64,000 bases of DNA from Bacteroidales bacterium (GTDB taxonomy: Bacteria; Bacteroidota; Bacteroidia; Bacteroidales; GCA-2748055): positions 45,646 through 109,645 of the forward strand of contig JAIPBT010000010.1 in the NCBI GenBank assembly GCA_021738565.1, given 5' to 3'. Under the pieces are notes generated by a model. The model had not been told where the DNA came from and did not search any database. It was given only the letters and a program-made list of their open reading frames with translations. Of the stretch, positions 1 to 9,870 are shown piece by piece (the stretch's first letter is position 1; every line of letters begins with the position of its first letter). The translations under genes were made by a program, and so were the position numbers.

Positions 1-345
<345 letters not shown>

Positions 346-396
346 TTACAAATAAAACTGATATATCAGCTAAGCTGACAAATGGTCAATATGGTA

Positions 397-3300
397 TTAC
401 ACCAGATTAACACTTAATCCCAGTCCCCGTAATTCATGCAAAAGAACATTAAGTGATTCGGGAATACCCGGTGAAGGCATGGGTTCTCCTTTTACAATAG
501 CTTCGTATGCTTTGGCCCTTCCAATTACATCGTCTGATTTTACTGTCAGGATTTCCTGAAGGATATTGGCTGCACCAAATGCTTCCAGTGCCCATACTTC
601 CATTTCACCAAAACGCTGACCTCCAAATTGCGCCTTACCTCCCAGTGGCTGCTGGGTGATCAGGGAATACGGACCGATGGAGCGGGCATGCATCTTATCT
701 TCCACCATATGGCCAAGTTTAAGCATATAGATCATGCCTACTGTTGCAGGCTGATCAAAAGGTTCTCCCGTCCCGCCATCGATCAGGTGGGTTTTTCCAA
801 ATCTTGGAAGCTCTGCCTTGTCTGTCAACTCGTTGATCTCGTCAATGCTTGCACCGTCGAATATCGGGGATGCAAATGTGAGTCCCATTTTTTTACCAGC
901 CCAACCGAGCACTGTTTCATAGATCTGTCCAAGGTTCATTCTTGAAGGCACACCAAGGGGATTCAGCACTATGTCAACAGATGTCCCATCCTCCAGGAAC
1001 GGCATATCTTCCTGGCGTACAATTTTGGCAACAATACCCTTGTTACCATGTCTTCCGGCCATCTTATCACCAACTGTGACCTTGCGTTTTTTGGCGACAA
1101 AGACTTTGGCAAGCTGGACGATCCCCGTAGGCAGTTCATCTCCACTTGTAACACTATGCTTCTTGCGCTTGTAGAGGCTATCGATTTCCTTGAACTTAAT
1201 CATGTAGTTATGCAACAACGATCTGATCAGTTCATTTTTATGCTTATCCGTGGTCCACTTGTTCGGATTTACATCCTGGTAATTGATCTCCTGGAGAAGT
1301 TTCATAGTAAACTTTGTTCCTTTGGGAATCAGGTCTGCATTCAGATAATCCCTCACACCCTGGGAGGTTTTACCATTCACCAGAGCAAACAGTTTTTCAA
1401 CGAGCAAAGCTCTGAGATCTGCAACTCTCCTGTTGTATTCTTCATCGATCTTATCCAGTATCTGCTTGGTTGCAGGTTTGGATTTGCGGTCTTTCAAATT
1501 CCTGGAGAAAAGTTTCTTGTTGATAACCACTCCATAGAGCGATGGACCGGCTTTCAATGAAGCATCTTTAACATCGCCAGCCTTGTCACCAAATATGGCC
1601 CTGAGGAGTTTTTCCTCGGGAGAAGGATCAGATTCTCCTTTGGGAGTGATCTTTCCAATAAGTATATCCCCGGGCGATACTTCTGCACCGATACGGATCA
1701 GTCCATTCTCGTCAAGGTTCTTTGTAGCTTCTTCGCTAACATTGGGTATATCTGAAGTAAGCTCTTCCAACCCTCGCTTGGTATCTCTGACCTCAAGCAA
1801 ATATTCATCTACATGAACAGAAGTAAAAACATCATCACGCACAAGACGTTCAGAGATTACGATGGCATCCTCGAAGTTATATCCTTTCCATGGCATAAAT
1901 GCAACCATAAGGTTACGCCCCAGGGCAAGTTCTCCTTTCTCGGTGGCATATCCCTCTGTGAGGGTCTGTCCTTTTGTAACTTTCTGTCCTTTGGTTACGA
2001 TCGGACTAAGGTTGATGCATGTATTCTGATTGGTCTTTCTGAATTTTGGAAGTTTGTACCGCCTGATGTTGTCTTCAAAACTTACAAATTCCTCATCATC
2101 AGTGCGTTCATATTTGATCACTATCTCATTTGCATCTACAAATTCAACCACTCCATCCTTTTCAGCCATGATCTGCAAACGTGAATCAGTAACTACGTTC
2201 TTTTCAATGCCCGTGCCAACAATAGGGGCTTCAGGTTTCAGCAACGGCACAGCCTGACGCATCATGTTTGAACCCATAAGGGCACGGTTGGCGTCATCAT
2301 GTTCAAGAAAAGGTATTAATGAAGCAGCGATTGATGCTATCTGGTTTGGAGCAACATCCATTAGGTGGACATCACCATTCTCCGAGAGCGGGTAGTCGGC
2401 TTCATACCTGGATTTTACGCGTTGATTCTGGAATGCACCGTCGTCAAGCAGAGGGGCATTTGCCTGTGCAATAACCTTTCCTTCTTCCTCCTCTGCGCTC
2501 AGGTATATGATCCCTTTGTTGGTAATATCAACTTTCCCTGCTTCTGCATGTCTGTATGGAGTTTCAATGAATCCCAGCTTGGATATCTTAGCATATACGC
2601 ACAATGAAGAGATCAGTCCGATATTCGGACCTTCAGGTGTTTCAATGGGACAAAGGCGCCCGTAGTGTGTATAATGCACATCGCGCACCTCAAAACCGGC
2701 CCTTTCCCTGGATAGTCCTCCAGGACCGAGAGCTGACATCCTTCTTTTGTGGGTCATTTCAGCCAGCGGATTGGTCTGATCCATGAATTGGGACAACTGG
2801 TTGGTTCCGAAGAAGGAATTAATGACAGAGGACAGTGTTTTGCTGTTGATCAGGTCTGTTGGTGTAAACACCTCGTTATCACGAACATTCATGCGTTCCC
2901 GAATGGTCCTGGCCATCCTTGCAAGTCCCACACTGAACTGATTCATCAATTGTTCCCCTACTGTGCGCACCCTCCTGTTGCTAAGGTGATCAATATCATC
3001 AACATCCGTTTTGGAGTTGATCAGTTCGATAAGGTGCTTGATGATCTGAATGATGTCCTCCTTGGTAAGGACACGGATATCCATATCGGTATCCAGATTC
3101 AGCTTCCGGTTCAACCGATAACGTCCAACCTCACCGAGGTCATATCTCTTATCCGAGAAGAACAATTTATCGATCACATCCCTTGCAGTAGGTTCATCCG
3201 GCGGCTCTGCATTTCGCAACTGCCTGTATATATGAAGGACGGCTTCTTTTTCAGAATTACACGGGTCTTTTTGCAGTGTATTGTAAATGATCGCATAGTC

Positions 3301-4209
3301 TGAAATATTCGCGTCTTCTTTATGCAGAAGGATGGTTTTACTGCCCGAGTCTACTATTTGCTCAATATGTTCATTTTCCAGAACAGTCTCCCGGTCAATG
3401 ATCACTTCATTCCTTTCAATTGAGACAACTTCTCCTGTATCTTCATCAACAAAATCCTCGATCCAGCTCTTCAGAACACGTGCTGCAAGCTTCCTGCCCA
3501 CTACTTTTTTAAGACCTGTCTTGGAGACTTTGATTTCATCTGCAAGGCCAAAAATCTCAAGGATGTCTTTATCCCCTTCATATCCGATTGCCCGCAGCAA
3601 AGTAGTGACCGGTAATTTTTTCTTCCTGTCGATATAGGCATACATGACATTGTTAATGTCGGTAGCAAATTCAATCCAGGATCCCTTGAATGGTATAATA
3701 CGCGCTGAATACAGCTTTGTCCCGTTGGCATGAACACTCTGACCAAAGAAAACGCCGGGAGACCTGTGGAGTTGTGAAACCACAACGCGTTCAGCGCCGT
3801 TGATAATAAAAGCCCCCCTGTCTGACATATAAGGTACCGTACCTAAATACACGTCCTGGATCACAGTATCAAAGTCTTCATGTTCAGGATCCGTACAGTA
3901 CAATTTCAGTTTGGCCTTTAAAGGCACACTGAAGGTAAGTCCCCTTTCGATACATTCATCAATGGAATACCTTGCCGGGTCTATGGAATAATCCAGAAAC
4001 TCCAGTACAAAATTGTTTCTTGTATCGGTGATAGGGAAATTTTCCTGAAATGCCCTGTAGAGCCCCTCATTTCTACGATTTTCAGGAGTTGTTTGAAGTT
4101 GAAAGAACTCCTGAAATGATTTTAATTGCACTTCCAAAAAGTCGGGATATACCAATTGGTTCTTCGTGGAAGCAAAACTGATTCGGTTATTTTTCTGATT
4201 TGATGACAT
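397..4209 (-). CDS. rpoB: DNA-directed RNA polymerase beta subunit
   Basis: The 1270-residue product matches the usual Bacteroidota RpoB length. The rifampicin region is present ([18 protein letters not shown] followed by SALGPGGL), with the residues expected of a sensitive enzyme, and so is the active-site [12 protein letters not shown] segment near the C terminus. An in-frame TTG at 4224 would add five residues (MEFIA), but the ATG at 4207-4209 (MSSNQKNN) is the better start. The gene lies between rplL and rpoC; a strong hairpin occupies the rplL-rpoB gap, as in the E. coli operon, where that gap tunes the ratio of ribosomal protein to polymerase. Confidence 0.98.
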   Translation of the reverse strand: MSSNQKNNRISFASTKNQLVYPDFLEVQLKSFQEFFQLQTTPENRRNEGLYRAFQENFPITDTRNNFVLEFLDYSIDPARYSIDECIERGLTFSVPLKAKLKLYCTDPEHEDFDTVIQDVYLGTVPYMSDRGAFIINGAERVVVSQLHRSPGVFFGQSVHANGTKLYSARIIPFKGSWIEFATDINNVMYAYIDRKKKLPVTTLLRAIGYEGDKDILEIFGLADEIKVSKTGLKKVVGRKLAARVLKSWIEDFVDEDTGEVVSIERNEVIIDRETVLENEHIEQIVDSGSKTILLHKEDANISDYAIIYNTLQKDPCNSEKEAVLHIYRQLRNAEPPDEPTARDVIDKLFFSDKRYDLGEVGRYRLNRKLNLDTDMDIRVLTKEDIIQIIKHLIELINSKTDVDDIDHLSNRRVRTVGEQLMNQFSVGLARMARTIRERMNVRDNEVFTPTDLINSKTLSSVINSFFGTNQLSQFMDQTNPLAEMTHKRRMSALGPGGLSRERAGFEVRDVHYTHYGRLCPIETPEGPNIGLISSLCVYAKISKLGFIETPYRHAEAGKVDITNKGIIYLSAEEEEGKVIAQANAPLLDDGAFQNQRVKSRYEADYPLSENGDVHLMDVAPNQIASIAASLIPFLEHDDANRALMGSNMMRQAVPLLKPEAPIVGTGIEKNVVTDSRLQIMAEKDGVVEFVDANEIVIKYERTDDEEFVSFEDNIRRYKLPKFRKTNQNTCINLSPIVTKGQKVTKGQTLTEGYATEKGELALGRNLMVAFMPWKGYNFEDAIVISERLVRDDVFTSVHVDEYLLEVRDTKRGLEELTSDIPNVSEEATKNLDENGLIRIGAEVSPGDILIGKITPKGESDPSPEEKLLRAIFGDKAGDVKDASLKAGPSLYGVVINKKLFSRNLKDRKSKPATKQILDKIDEEYNRRVADLRALLVEKLFALVNGKTSQGVRDYLNADLIPKGTKFTMKLLQEINYQDVNPNKWTTDKHKNELIRSLLHNYMIKFKEIDSLYKRKKHSVTSGDELPTGIVQLAKVFVAKKRKVTVGDKMAGRHGNKGIVAKIVRQEDMPFLEDGTSVDIVLNPLGVPSRMNLGQIYETVLGWAGKKMGLTFASPIFDGASIDEINELTDKAELPRFGKTHLIDGGTGEPFDQPATVGMIYMLKLGHMVEDKMHARSIGPYSLITQQPLGGKAQFGGQRFGEMEVWALEAFGAANILQEILTVKSDDVIGRAKAYEAIVKGEPMPSPGIPESLNVLLHELRGLGLSVNLV

Positions 4210-4262
4210 CGCGATAAATTCCAAGGTTTAACGTAAATAATTTCATATGCATAAAGGTTTAT

Positions 4263-4286
4263 ACCCCACCTGTCAACAGATGGGGT
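4263..4286 (-). terminator. Hairpin between rplL and rpoB, possible partial attenuator or processing site
   Basis: Two arms, ACCCCATCTGT and ACAGGTGGGGT on the minus strand, are complementary over 11 positions including one G-T pair, with the tightest loop being TG. No long T-run follows (the downstream bases read ATAAACC), so complete termination is unlikely. In E. coli the same gap contains a partial attenuator and an RNase III site; the equivalent role here is inferred from position. Confidence 0.55.
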
Positions 4287-4315
4287 TCTAAACCCATTGT
4301 GGAAATGCGAGTGTC

Positions 4316-4696
4316 TTATTTAAGTTCAACTTCTGCTCCAGCTTCTTCAAGTTGCGTTTTAATAGATTCCGCTTCTTCTTTACTTACTCCTTCTTTTACG
4401 GGAGCCGGTGCAGAGTCAACAACTGCCTTTGCTTCTTTAAGCCCGAGTCCGGTAAGGTCTTTTACAAGCTTAACTATCTGTAGCTTGGCTCCTCCCGGTG
4501 CAGTAAGAACTACATCAAATTCAGTTTTCTCAGCTTCTCCTCCCCCTTCACCGGCAGCAGCAGCTGGTCCTGCAACTGCAACAGCAGCGGCAGCTGGTTC
4601 AATACCATGCTCTTCTTTAAGAATATTAAGTAACTCGTTAACTTCCTTAACAGTTAATTCTACTAACTGATCTGCGATTGCTTTTACGTCAGCCAT
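4316..4696 (-). CDS. rplL: 50S ribosomal protein L7/L12
   Basis: This 126-residue protein forms the mobile stalk that recruits translation GTPases. It has the N-terminal dimerisation helices (ending near LKEEHGIE), an Ala/Gly-rich hinge around residues 35-53, and the conserved C-terminal domain with [13 protein letters not shown]. It sits 31 bases downstream of rplJ, whose product L10 anchors the L7/L12 dimers. The length and hinge are typical of the family. Confidence 0.98.
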   Translation of the reverse strand: MADVKAIADQLVELTVKEVNELLNILKEEHGIEPAAAAVAVAGPAAAAGEGGGEAEKTEFDVVLTAPGGAKLQIVKLVKDLTGLGLKEAKAVVDSAPAPVKEGVSKEEAESIKTQLEEAGAEVELK

Positions 4697-4727
4697 TTTT
4701 TATTGGTTTTTTTAAATGTTATTAAAC

Positions 4728-5246
4728 TTATTCTTTTTCTGATAATGTTTTGAGTGCTCCGGCCATCTTGCTACCACTGCTTGCAAGTGCTGATGCCAGG
4801 CTCGTTGCCGGCGAAGTAAGCAATGTGAGCAGATCGGCGAGCAGCTCTTCTTTAGATTTGATCATGGAGAGACTATCCAGCTGATTGTCACCAATATAAA
4901 TTGATTCTTCAACAAAAGCAGCTTTAAGGACAGGTTTATCCATGGTTTTCCTGAATTCTTTTATGAGCTTGGCAGGCACATTGCCTGCTTCACTGAACAT
5001 AATGGATGTTGAATCCTTCAGAACATCATAAAAGTCCTCAAAATTGCCATCGGATTTCTCCATAGCTTTTTTCAGCAATGTATTTTTTACGACCATCAAT
5101 CGGATTTGACTTTCAAAGCATTTTCTTCTCAAATTAGATGTTTCTTCTGCGTTAAGCTCGGAAATATCTGCCAGATAGAAATGCCTGGCATTGTTCAAAT
5201 CAGTTATCAGGTCCTCAATAATTGCATTTTTTTCTTCTCTTCTCAT
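4728..5246 (-). CDS. rplJ: 50S ribosomal protein L10
   Basis: The 172-residue product binds 23S rRNA and, through its C-terminal helix (the Ala/Ser-rich region near residues 145-170), carries L7/L12 dimers. The N terminus MRREEKNAIIEDL matches the family pattern. Only 22 bases separate it from rplA, so the long L10 leader that gives autogenous control in many bacteria does not fit in this gap. It is part of the rplKAJL run and is followed directly by rplL. Confidence 0.97.
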   Translation of the reverse strand: MRREEKNAIIEDLITDLNNARHFYLADISELNAEETSNLRRKCFESQIRLMVVKNTLLKKAMEKSDGNFEDFYDVLKDSTSIMFSEAGNVPAKLIKEFRKTMDKPVLKAAFVEESIYIGDNQLDSLSMIKSKEELLADLLTLLTSPATSLASALASSGSKMAGALKTLSEKE

Positions 5247-5268
5247 TCTCCAGAGATTTCTTTAGCGA

Positions 5269-5970
5269 TTATTTTTTCTCTTCGATAGCTTTAGGATCTA
5301 TTCTGATTCCAGAACTCATCGTACTGGAAAGATAGATACTCCTTATATAAGTTCCTTTGGCAGCCGCAGGTTTCAATTTGATAACGTTCTGGATAAATTC
5401 CTTAGCGTTTTCAACGATCTGTGGTTCATTAAAGGAAACTTTTCCTACAGAGGTATGAATGATACCGTATTTATCCACTTTGAAATCGATCTTTCCCTTC
5501 TTCACTTCTTCAACAGCCTTGCCGATGTCCATTGTAACGGTACCACTTTTGGGGTTGGGCATAAGACCACGCGGTCCCAGTACCCTTCCAAGCTTTCCCA
5601 GCTTCGCCATTACCGGAGGCATGGTAATGATCACATCTACATCTGTCCATCCCTTCTCAATCTTCTCAATGTAATCATCCAGTCCTACATAATCAGCTCC
5701 GGCAGCTTTTGCTTCATCCTCTTTATCAGGAGTACACAACGCCAGAACAGTTTTTTCCTTTCCTGTTCCATGCGGCAGCGTTATAACACCTCGTACCATC
5801 TGGTTCGCTTTTCTGGGATCAACACCCAGCCTGATATCCAGATCCAGTGAAGCATCAAATTTTGTATTGGATATTTCCTTTACAATCTTAGCGGCTTCTG
5901 TAAGTGTATATTGCTTGTCCTTGTCTAACTTCTCTAAAGCTAACTTCCTGTTTTTAGTAAGTTTACCCAT
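5269..5970 (-). CDS. rplA: 50S ribosomal protein L1
   Basis: The 233-residue L1 protein builds the L1 stalk next to the E site. Family motifs are clear: [20 protein letters not shown] near residues 42-61 and the [18 protein letters not shown] signature near residues 127-144. It follows rplK after 11 bases on the same strand. In E. coli, L1 represses its own operon by binding an rRNA-like site on the mRNA; no such site was identified here. Confidence 0.98.
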   Translation of the reverse strand: MGKLTKNRKLALEKLDKDKQYTLTEAAKIVKEISNTKFDASLDLDIRLGVDPRKANQMVRGVITLPHGTGKEKTVLALCTPDKEDEAKAAGADYVGLDDYIEKIEKGWTDVDVIITMPPVMAKLGKLGRVLGPRGLMPNPKSGTVTMDIGKAVEEVKKGKIDFKVDKYGIIHTSVGKVSFNEPQIVENAKEFIQNVIKLKPAAAKGTYIRSIYLSSTMSSGIRIDPKAIEEKK

Positions 5971-5981
5971 GTTATTTCCAA

Positions 5982-6425
5982 TTAATTGTTAGACGGGAAT
6001 CTACCACTAACGGTAATCCCCATACTCCTGGCAGTTCCAGCCACCATTTTCATTGCAGATTTTACAGTAAACGCATTCAGATCGGGCATCTTGTCCTCAG
6101 CGATCTTTTTTACCTGGTCCCATGTAACTGCAGCAACTTTAATCCTGTTGGATTCAGCTGATCCGCCTTTGATCCTGGCAGCCTCCAGCAGTTGAACTGC
6201 TACTGGGGGTGTTTTCACGATAAAGTCAAAAGACTTATCGGAATAAACGGTAATGATCACTGGCAAGATTTTTCCGGGCTGTTCCTGGGTTCTGCCATTG
6301 AACTGCTTGCAGAACTCCATGATGTTTACACCCTTAGCACCTAAAGCAGGTCCTACAGGCGGGGAAGGATTAGCAGCTCCTCCCCTGATCTGTAATTTAA
6401 TTAAGCCTTCTACTTCTTTTGCCAT
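5982..6425 (-). CDS. rplK: 50S ribosomal protein L11
   Basis: This 147-residue protein is part of the GTPase-associated centre. The N-terminal [20 protein letters not shown] block holds the conserved proline-rich switch, and the C-terminal rRNA-binding domain carries [11 protein letters not shown] 99-base gap separates it from nusG upstream; no clear promoter was found in that gap, so it is probably co-transcribed with secE-nusG. Confidence 0.98.
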   Translation of the reverse strand: MAKEVEGLIKLQIRGGAANPSPPVGPALGAKGVNIMEFCKQFNGRTQEQPGKILPVIITVYSDKSFDFIVKTPPVAVQLLEAARIKGGSAESNRIKVAAVTWDQVKKIAEDKMPDLNAFTVKSAMKMVAGTARSMGITVSGRFPSNN

Positions 6426-6524
6426 TTCTACATTTATTTATACTTATAGAGTTGATCGCAAACTTTTTGTCAATTGTACAGGAAGCATTTTTGGATATAC
6501 AATTTCCGGTTTGCAATGCCTTTA

Positions 6525-7076
6525 TTATCCTTCTTTTTCCACCTGCATGAAACTCAGTTCAAGCGGTGTTTTTCTGCCGAAGATCTTTACCATGACCTTC
6601 AATTTCTTTTTCTCCTCGTTCACTTCTTCAATGATCCCGGTAAAACTATTGAACGGACCATCGATAACTTTTACCGATTCTCCCACGTAATAGGGTACAG
6701 TGATCTCTTCATCACTTGCTGTAAGCTCATCTACCTTTCCGAGTATTCTGTTGACCTCGGAATCACGAAGCGGGATGGGTTTCTGATCACCCTGGGTTCC
6801 GAGAAAACCGATCACATTTGGAATATTTCTCAGTATATGAGGAATTTCTCCAGTCAGCACAGCTTCAACAAGTACATATCCGGGAAAATAGTTCCTTTCC
6901 TTACTTATCTTTTTACCATTGCGTATCTGATAAACCTTTTCAGTAGGAATCAGAACCTGGGAAATGTAATCCTGCAGGTTCAATCTCGCAATTTCACTTT
7001 CGATATATTCTTTGGCCTTCTTCTCTTTACCCCCAATGGCTCTGAGAACATACCATTTCTTTTCTAAATCGCCCAT
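6525..7076 (-). CDS. nusG: Transcription termination/antitermination factor NusG
   Basis: The 183-residue protein has the N-terminal NGN domain ([20 protein letters not shown]) that binds the RNA polymerase clamp and a C-terminal KOW domain beginning near residue 125 ([16 protein letters not shown]) that contacts Rho or ribosomal protein S10. It starts 8 bases after the secE stop, giving the conserved secE-nusG-rplK order. A UpxY-type capsule-specific NusG paralogue is unlikely because of this housekeeping context. Confidence 0.97.
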   Translation of the reverse strand: MGDLEKKWYVLRAIGGKEKKAKEYIESEIARLNLQDYISQVLIPTEKVYQIRNGKKISKERNYFPGYVLVEAVLTGEIPHILRNIPNVIGFLGTQGDQKPIPLRDSEVNRILGKVDELTASDEEITVPYYVGESVKVIDGPFNSFTGIIEEVNEEKKKLKVMVKIFGRKTPLELSFMQVEKEG

Positions 7077-7084
7077 TTCTACAA

Positions 7085-7276
7085 TCAGACTATTTTATAA
7101 ATGCCTTCGAGTATTGTTTGAAATGAGATGTCCATTACAAAGACAATCAAGGCAAAAATCAAAGACGCAATCATAACCACAAGCGCACTGTTTTGCAGTT
7201 CTTTCCAGGTAGGCCAGGTAACTTTATGCACCAACTCTGTATAGGAATCCTTGAGGTAATTGATTATTTTTCTCAT
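7085..7276 (-). CDS. secE: Preprotein translocase subunit SecE
   Basis: The 63-residue protein is the short, single-span form of SecE. An amphipathic N-terminal helix ([20 protein letters not shown], residues 7-26) with the diagnostic VTWPTW motif is followed by one transmembrane segment at about residues 31-50. SecE clamps SecY in the inner membrane. It lies between tRNA-Trp and nusG, its usual position. Confidence 0.96.
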   Translation of the reverse strand: MRKIINYLKDSYTELVHKVTWPTWKELQNSALVVMIASLIFALIVFVMDISFQTILEGIYKIV

Positions 7277-7295
7277 TTCTTTCAGATAATTTTTG

Positions 7296-7368
7296 CACGG
7301 GAGGAGCGACTCGAACGCCCGACACCTGGTTTTGGAGACCAGTGCTCTACCAACTGAGCTACACCCGT
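7296..7368 (-). tRNA. tRNA-Trp (CCA anticodon)
   Basis: The 73-base cloverleaf folds with a seven-pair acceptor (one T-T mismatch at pair 6), an anticodon stem CTGGT/ACCAG, loop CTCCAAA with anticodon CCA, and a GTTCGAGTC T-loop. The discriminator base is G, as usual for bacterial tRNA-Trp. The 3' CCA is not encoded. It stands between tuf and secE. Confidence 0.96.
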
Positions 7369-7384
7369 ATGTGCCTTAACAATC

Positions 7385-7427
7385 AAAAAGAGGCCGGTCC
7401 GGTTTTTCCCAGGACCGATCTCTTTTT
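7385..7427 (-). terminator. Strong hairpin terminator after tuf
   Basis: On the minus strand AAAAAGAG and GGTCC pair with GGACC and CTCTTTTT around a short loop, and the 3' arm ends in a T-run. It lies about 30 bases after the tuf stop and before tRNA-Trp. It could end or reduce transcription from the tRNA-tuf unit before secE-nusG; because the A and T tracts are symmetric it could work in both directions. Confidence 0.75.
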
Positions 7428-7456
7428 ATCAATATAATATCTGGAGTTGATGGCTC

Positions 7457-8644
7457 TTACTCAATAATATCAATCACCTGACCTGCACCAACTGTACGAC
7501 CGCCTTCACGAATAGCAAAACGAAGTCCTTTGTTAATAGCAACAGGGTATATAAGCTTCACGGTAATCGTAACATTATCACCCGGCATTACCATTTCTGT
7601 TCCTTCCGGAAGCTGGATCTCTCCAGTTACATCAAGTGTCCTGAGATAGAATTGTGGACGATAGTTGTTATGGAAAGGTGTATGACGTCCGCCTTCTTCT
7701 TTCTTCAGCACATATACCTCGGCCTTGAATTGAGTATGCGGAGTGATTGATCCAGGCTTAGCAAGTACCATCCCTCTTTTGATTTCCTTTTTGTCAACTC
7801 CCCTAAGCAACAGACCTACATTATCACCAGCTTCACCGGTATCAAGGATCTTACGAAACATCTCAACACCTGTACAAACTGTTTTCCTTCCCTCAGCTCC
7901 CAATCCGATTATTGCAAGTTCTTCACCGGTATTAACAACACCCGTTTCAATCCTCCCTGTAGCTACCGTACCACGTCCTGTAATAGAAAAAATATCCTCA
8001 ACCGGCATCAGGAAAGGCTTCTCTTTTTCACGCGGGGGAATCGGAATATACTCATCCACTATATTCATGAGCTCCATCACTTTATCTTCCCACTTTTCTT
8101 CTCCATTAAGTGCACCCAGGGCAGAACCGTGGATAACCGGTGCGTTATCACCATCAAACTCATAGAAATCCAGCAATTCACGAACTTCCATTTCAACAAG
8201 TTCCAAAAGTTCCGGATCATCTACCATATCAACTTTGTTAAGGAAAACCACGATTTTCGGAACATTCACCTGGCGCGCCAGAAGGATATGCTCTCTTGTC
8301 TGTGGCATTGGTCCATCAGTACCCGCAACAACCAGAATAGCTCCGTCCATCTGGGCAGCACCTGTTACCATGTTTTTCACATAGTCAGCGTGTCCAGGAC
8401 AGTCAACATGCGCATAGTGGCGTGTTTCCGTCTGATACTCGACATGAGCTGTGTTAATAGTGATACCTCTTTCTTTTTCTTCCGGAGCATTGTCAATAGA
8501 ATCGAAATCCCTGATTTCAGATAGTCCTCTCTTAGCAAGAACCATTGTAATTGCAGCGGTCAATGTGGTTTTACCGTGGTCAACGTGACCAATGGTACCA
8601 ATATTGACATGCGCCTTGGACCTATCAAATTTTTCTTTAGCCAT
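7457..8644 (-). CDS. tuf: Translation elongation factor Tu
   Basis: The 395-residue GTPase delivers aminoacyl-tRNA to the ribosome. The G motifs are intact: GHVDHGKT at residues 19-26, DCPGH at 81-85 and NKVD at 136-139, together with the switch I segment [15 protein letters not shown]. The C-terminal beta-barrel domains end in the usual [14 protein letters not shown]. It is transcribed downstream of four tRNA genes, an arrangement also known for E. coli tufB. Confidence 0.99.
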   Translation of the reverse strand: MAKEKFDRSKAHVNIGTIGHVDHGKTTLTAAITMVLAKRGLSEIRDFDSIDNAPEEKERGITINTAHVEYQTETRHYAHVDCPGHADYVKNMVTGAAQMDGAILVVAGTDGPMPQTREHILLARQVNVPKIVVFLNKVDMVDDPELLELVEMEVRELLDFYEFDGDNAPVIHGSALGALNGEEKWEDKVMELMNIVDEYIPIPPREKEKPFLMPVEDIFSITGRGTVATGRIETGVVNTGEELAIIGLGAEGRKTVCTGVEMFRKILDTGEAGDNVGLLLRGVDKKEIKRGMVLAKPGSITPHTQFKAEVYVLKKEEGGRHTPFHNNYRPQFYLRTLDVTGEIQLPEGTEMVMPGDNVTITVKLIYPVAINKGLRFAIREGGRTVGAGQVIDIIE

Positions 8645-8702
8645 AACTTAATTTAAATTAATATTGATACTTGTAAATAGTTACTTTAATTTTACTTCTC
8701 TG

Positions 8703-8774
8703 AGCCAATGACGGGAATTGAACCCGTGACCTCTTCCTTACCAAGGAAGCGCTCTACCCCTGAGCTACATCGGC
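8703..8774 (-). tRNA. tRNA-Thr (GGT anticodon)
   Basis: The acceptor GCCGATG pairs with CATTGGC, and the anticodon stem CTTCC/GGAAG holds loop TTGGTAA with anticodon GGT. The T-loop GTTCAATTC is normal. It is 72 bases long with discriminator T and no encoded CCA, and lies 58 bases upstream of tuf. Confidence 0.96.
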
Positions 8775-8865
8775 TAAAACTCCGGGCTGCCGGACGATTC
8801 CGGTTACAGGGGGAACAATCACGAACCAAACCCTTTATTAACTTTTAAAATATTGAGAACGTTTG

Positions 8866-8938
8866 AGCGGGAAACGAGATTCGAACTCGCGACCCCAACC
8901 TTGGAAGGGTTGTGCTCTACCAACTGAGCTATTCCCGC
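8866..8938 (-). tRNA. tRNA-Gly (TCC anticodon)
   Basis: The acceptor GCGGGAA pairs with TTCCCGC, and the anticodon stem CAACC/GGTTG holds loop CTTCCAA with anticodon TCC. The T-arm contains GTTCGAATC. It is 73 bases long with discriminator T. A hairpin-rich insert of about 120 bases separates it from the truncated tRNA-Tyr copy upstream. Confidence 0.96.
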
Positions 8939-8944
8939 ATTGTG

Positions 8945-8996
8945 CGTCGAAACTTTAGTGAAGGTGTACGTTTACACTGCACTAAAGGTTCAGACG
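8945..8996. repeat. Long imperfect hairpin inside the tRNA array
   Basis: CTTTAGTG and CACTAAAG flank a second complementary pair, GTGTA and TACAC, with outer CGTC/GACG arms. It is followed at about 9000-9047 by a second weak hairpin (CCACC/GGTGG) enclosing CTTCGACTACGCTCAGG, a type of sequence I recognise from interspersed repeats in Bacteroidota. The function is unknown; it looks like inserted repeat DNA. Confidence 0.6.
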
Positions 8997-9052
8997 TTGC
9001 CCACCTTCGCTATCCTTCGACTACGCTCAGGAACCAGCCAGGGTGGACGCAG

Positions 9053-9106
9053 TGGGGAGAGAAGGATTGTTCGAACCTCCGGAGTCTGAAGCTCACTGGT
9101 CTCCTC
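9053..9106 (-). pseudogene. Truncated tRNA-Tyr copy
   Basis: The minus strand here nearly repeats the 3' end of the intact tRNA-Tyr at 9126-9208: the acceptor 3' arm TCTCCCC and the T-arm GGAGGTTCGAA, but with two extra bases in the T-loop (GAACAATCC instead of GAATCC). The D-arm and anticodon arm are missing. A 5' GAGGAGA could pair with the acceptor 3' arm with one mismatch. At about 54 bases it cannot be a standard tRNA and is most likely a degenerate duplicate. Confidence 0.65.
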
Positions 9107-9125
9107 ACATTTCAAATAACTTTTG

Positions 9126-9208
9126 TGGGGAGAGAAGGATTCGAACCTCCGAAGTCGTGCGACAGCAGATTTACAGTCTGCCCCAGTTGGCCACTTTGGT
9201 ATCTCCCC
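9126..9208 (-). tRNA. tRNA-Tyr (GTA anticodon)
   Basis: The 83-base class II tRNA has acceptor GGGGAGA/TCTCCCC, anticodon stem GCAGA/TCTGC with loop CTGTAAA (anticodon GTA), a long variable arm (GTCGCACGAC) and T-loop GTTCGAATC. The discriminator is A. It is the intact counterpart of the truncated copy about 20 bases downstream. Confidence 0.96.
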
Positions 9209-9232
9209 AGAAGCAACAAAAACATGCCCCGG

Positions 9233-9306
9233 AGCCGATGAAGGGATTCGAACCCCCGGCCTGCTGATTACAAATCAGCTGCTCTGACCAACTGAGCTAC
9301 ATCGGC
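9233..9306 (-). tRNA. tRNA-Thr (TGT anticodon)
   Basis: The acceptor GCCGATG pairs with CATCGGC, and the anticodon stem GCTGA/TCAGC holds loop TTTGTAA with anticodon TGT. The T-arm contains GTTCGAATC and the discriminator is T. It is the first gene of the tRNA-tuf unit, about 42 bases downstream of a well-formed promoter. Confidence 0.96.
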
Positions 9307-9347
9307 ACTTTCATAACGTCAAAAAACTACCCTCCAAAATCGGTTTG

Positions 9348-9379
9348 CAAATGTATAAAAATATAATTTAGCAGACAAA
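9348..9379 (-). promoter_or_regulatory. Bacteroidota-type promoter for the tRNA-tuf unit
   Basis: On the minus strand TTTG (9376-9379) and TACATTTG (9348-9355) are separated by 20 bases, matching the TTTG-N19-TAnnTTTG consensus of the Bacteroidota primary sigma factor. The predicted start lies shortly before tRNA-Thr(TGT). It should drive the tRNA array and tuf. Confidence 0.8.
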
Positions 9380-9510
9380 ATATTCTTTTTATTTTTTTAA
9401 GCTCTAATATTTTTTTACTACAAATCAATTTATACGCACTGTTGATTGCTTTTAGTTATTTGTATGTGAGTTTTTTACAATAGTCTGAAAATATTTTTCG
9501 CACTCATAAA

Positions 9511-9536
9511 AAAAGGGGCTTATTCAGGCCCCTTTT
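9511..9536 (-). terminator. Terminator after hpf
   Basis: AAAAGGGGC and GCCCCTTTT form a perfect nine-pair stem around an eight-base loop, with A and T tracts on either side. It lies 16 bases after the hpf stop and upstream of the tRNA promoter, so it closes the rpsU-xerC-hpf unit. Confidence 0.85.
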
Positions 9537-9551
9537 GTTGTGGTTGCGGAC

Positions 9552-9854
9552 CTAGTTTTTTCTTAATTTATTTTTATGTTTGAGAAGCTGTTTGCGCATG
9601 GCATCAACAGAAAGATCCGTGGCTTCTTCAAAAGTCTTGCATTGTTTTTTTGAAAAGAGGGGGTTTCTAGCAACATCCAGTTTAATTTCCACTACTTTGT
9701 TTTCACGCTCAGCACTGTCTTTATCCAGCCTCAGAAAAATTTCCGCACCTAAAATTTCATCATAATACAGATAAAGCTTGTTGACCTTTTCCTCAATGAA
9801 GCTTATTAATTTCTTATCTGCATCAAATTTTACTGAATGAATCTTAACGTTCAT
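9552..9854 (-). CDS. hpf: Ribosome hibernation-promoting factor, short form
   Basis: The 100-residue product matches the HPF/RaiA (YfiA) fold throughout: MNVKIHSVKFDADKKLISFI at the start and basic residues in the last third (LLKHKNKLRKN) for 30S binding. It lacks the C-terminal dimerisation domain of long HPF. The family blocks the mRNA and tRNA sites in stationary phase. It follows xerC by 16 bases in the rpsU-xerC-hpf order that is common in Bacteroidota. Confidence 0.92.
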   Translation of the reverse strand: MNVKIHSVKFDADKKLISFIEEKVNKLYLYYDEILGAEIFLRLDKDSAERENKVVEIKLDVARNPLFSKKQCKTFEEATDLSVDAMRKQLLKHKNKLRKN

Positions 9855-9870
9855 AACAACCTCCTTGTTT

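Noticed and set aside
2749..3303. A 184-codon frame opposite rpoB
   Set aside because: It is a shadow of the highly conserved rpoB frame and shows no domain or signal of its own; the same holds for the other frames antisense to rpoB.
8912..9267. Two plus-strand open frames with repeated Arg/Pro-rich segments such as GFEPPAC
   Set aside because: They are antisense translations of the tRNA genes, a frequent source of false proteins.
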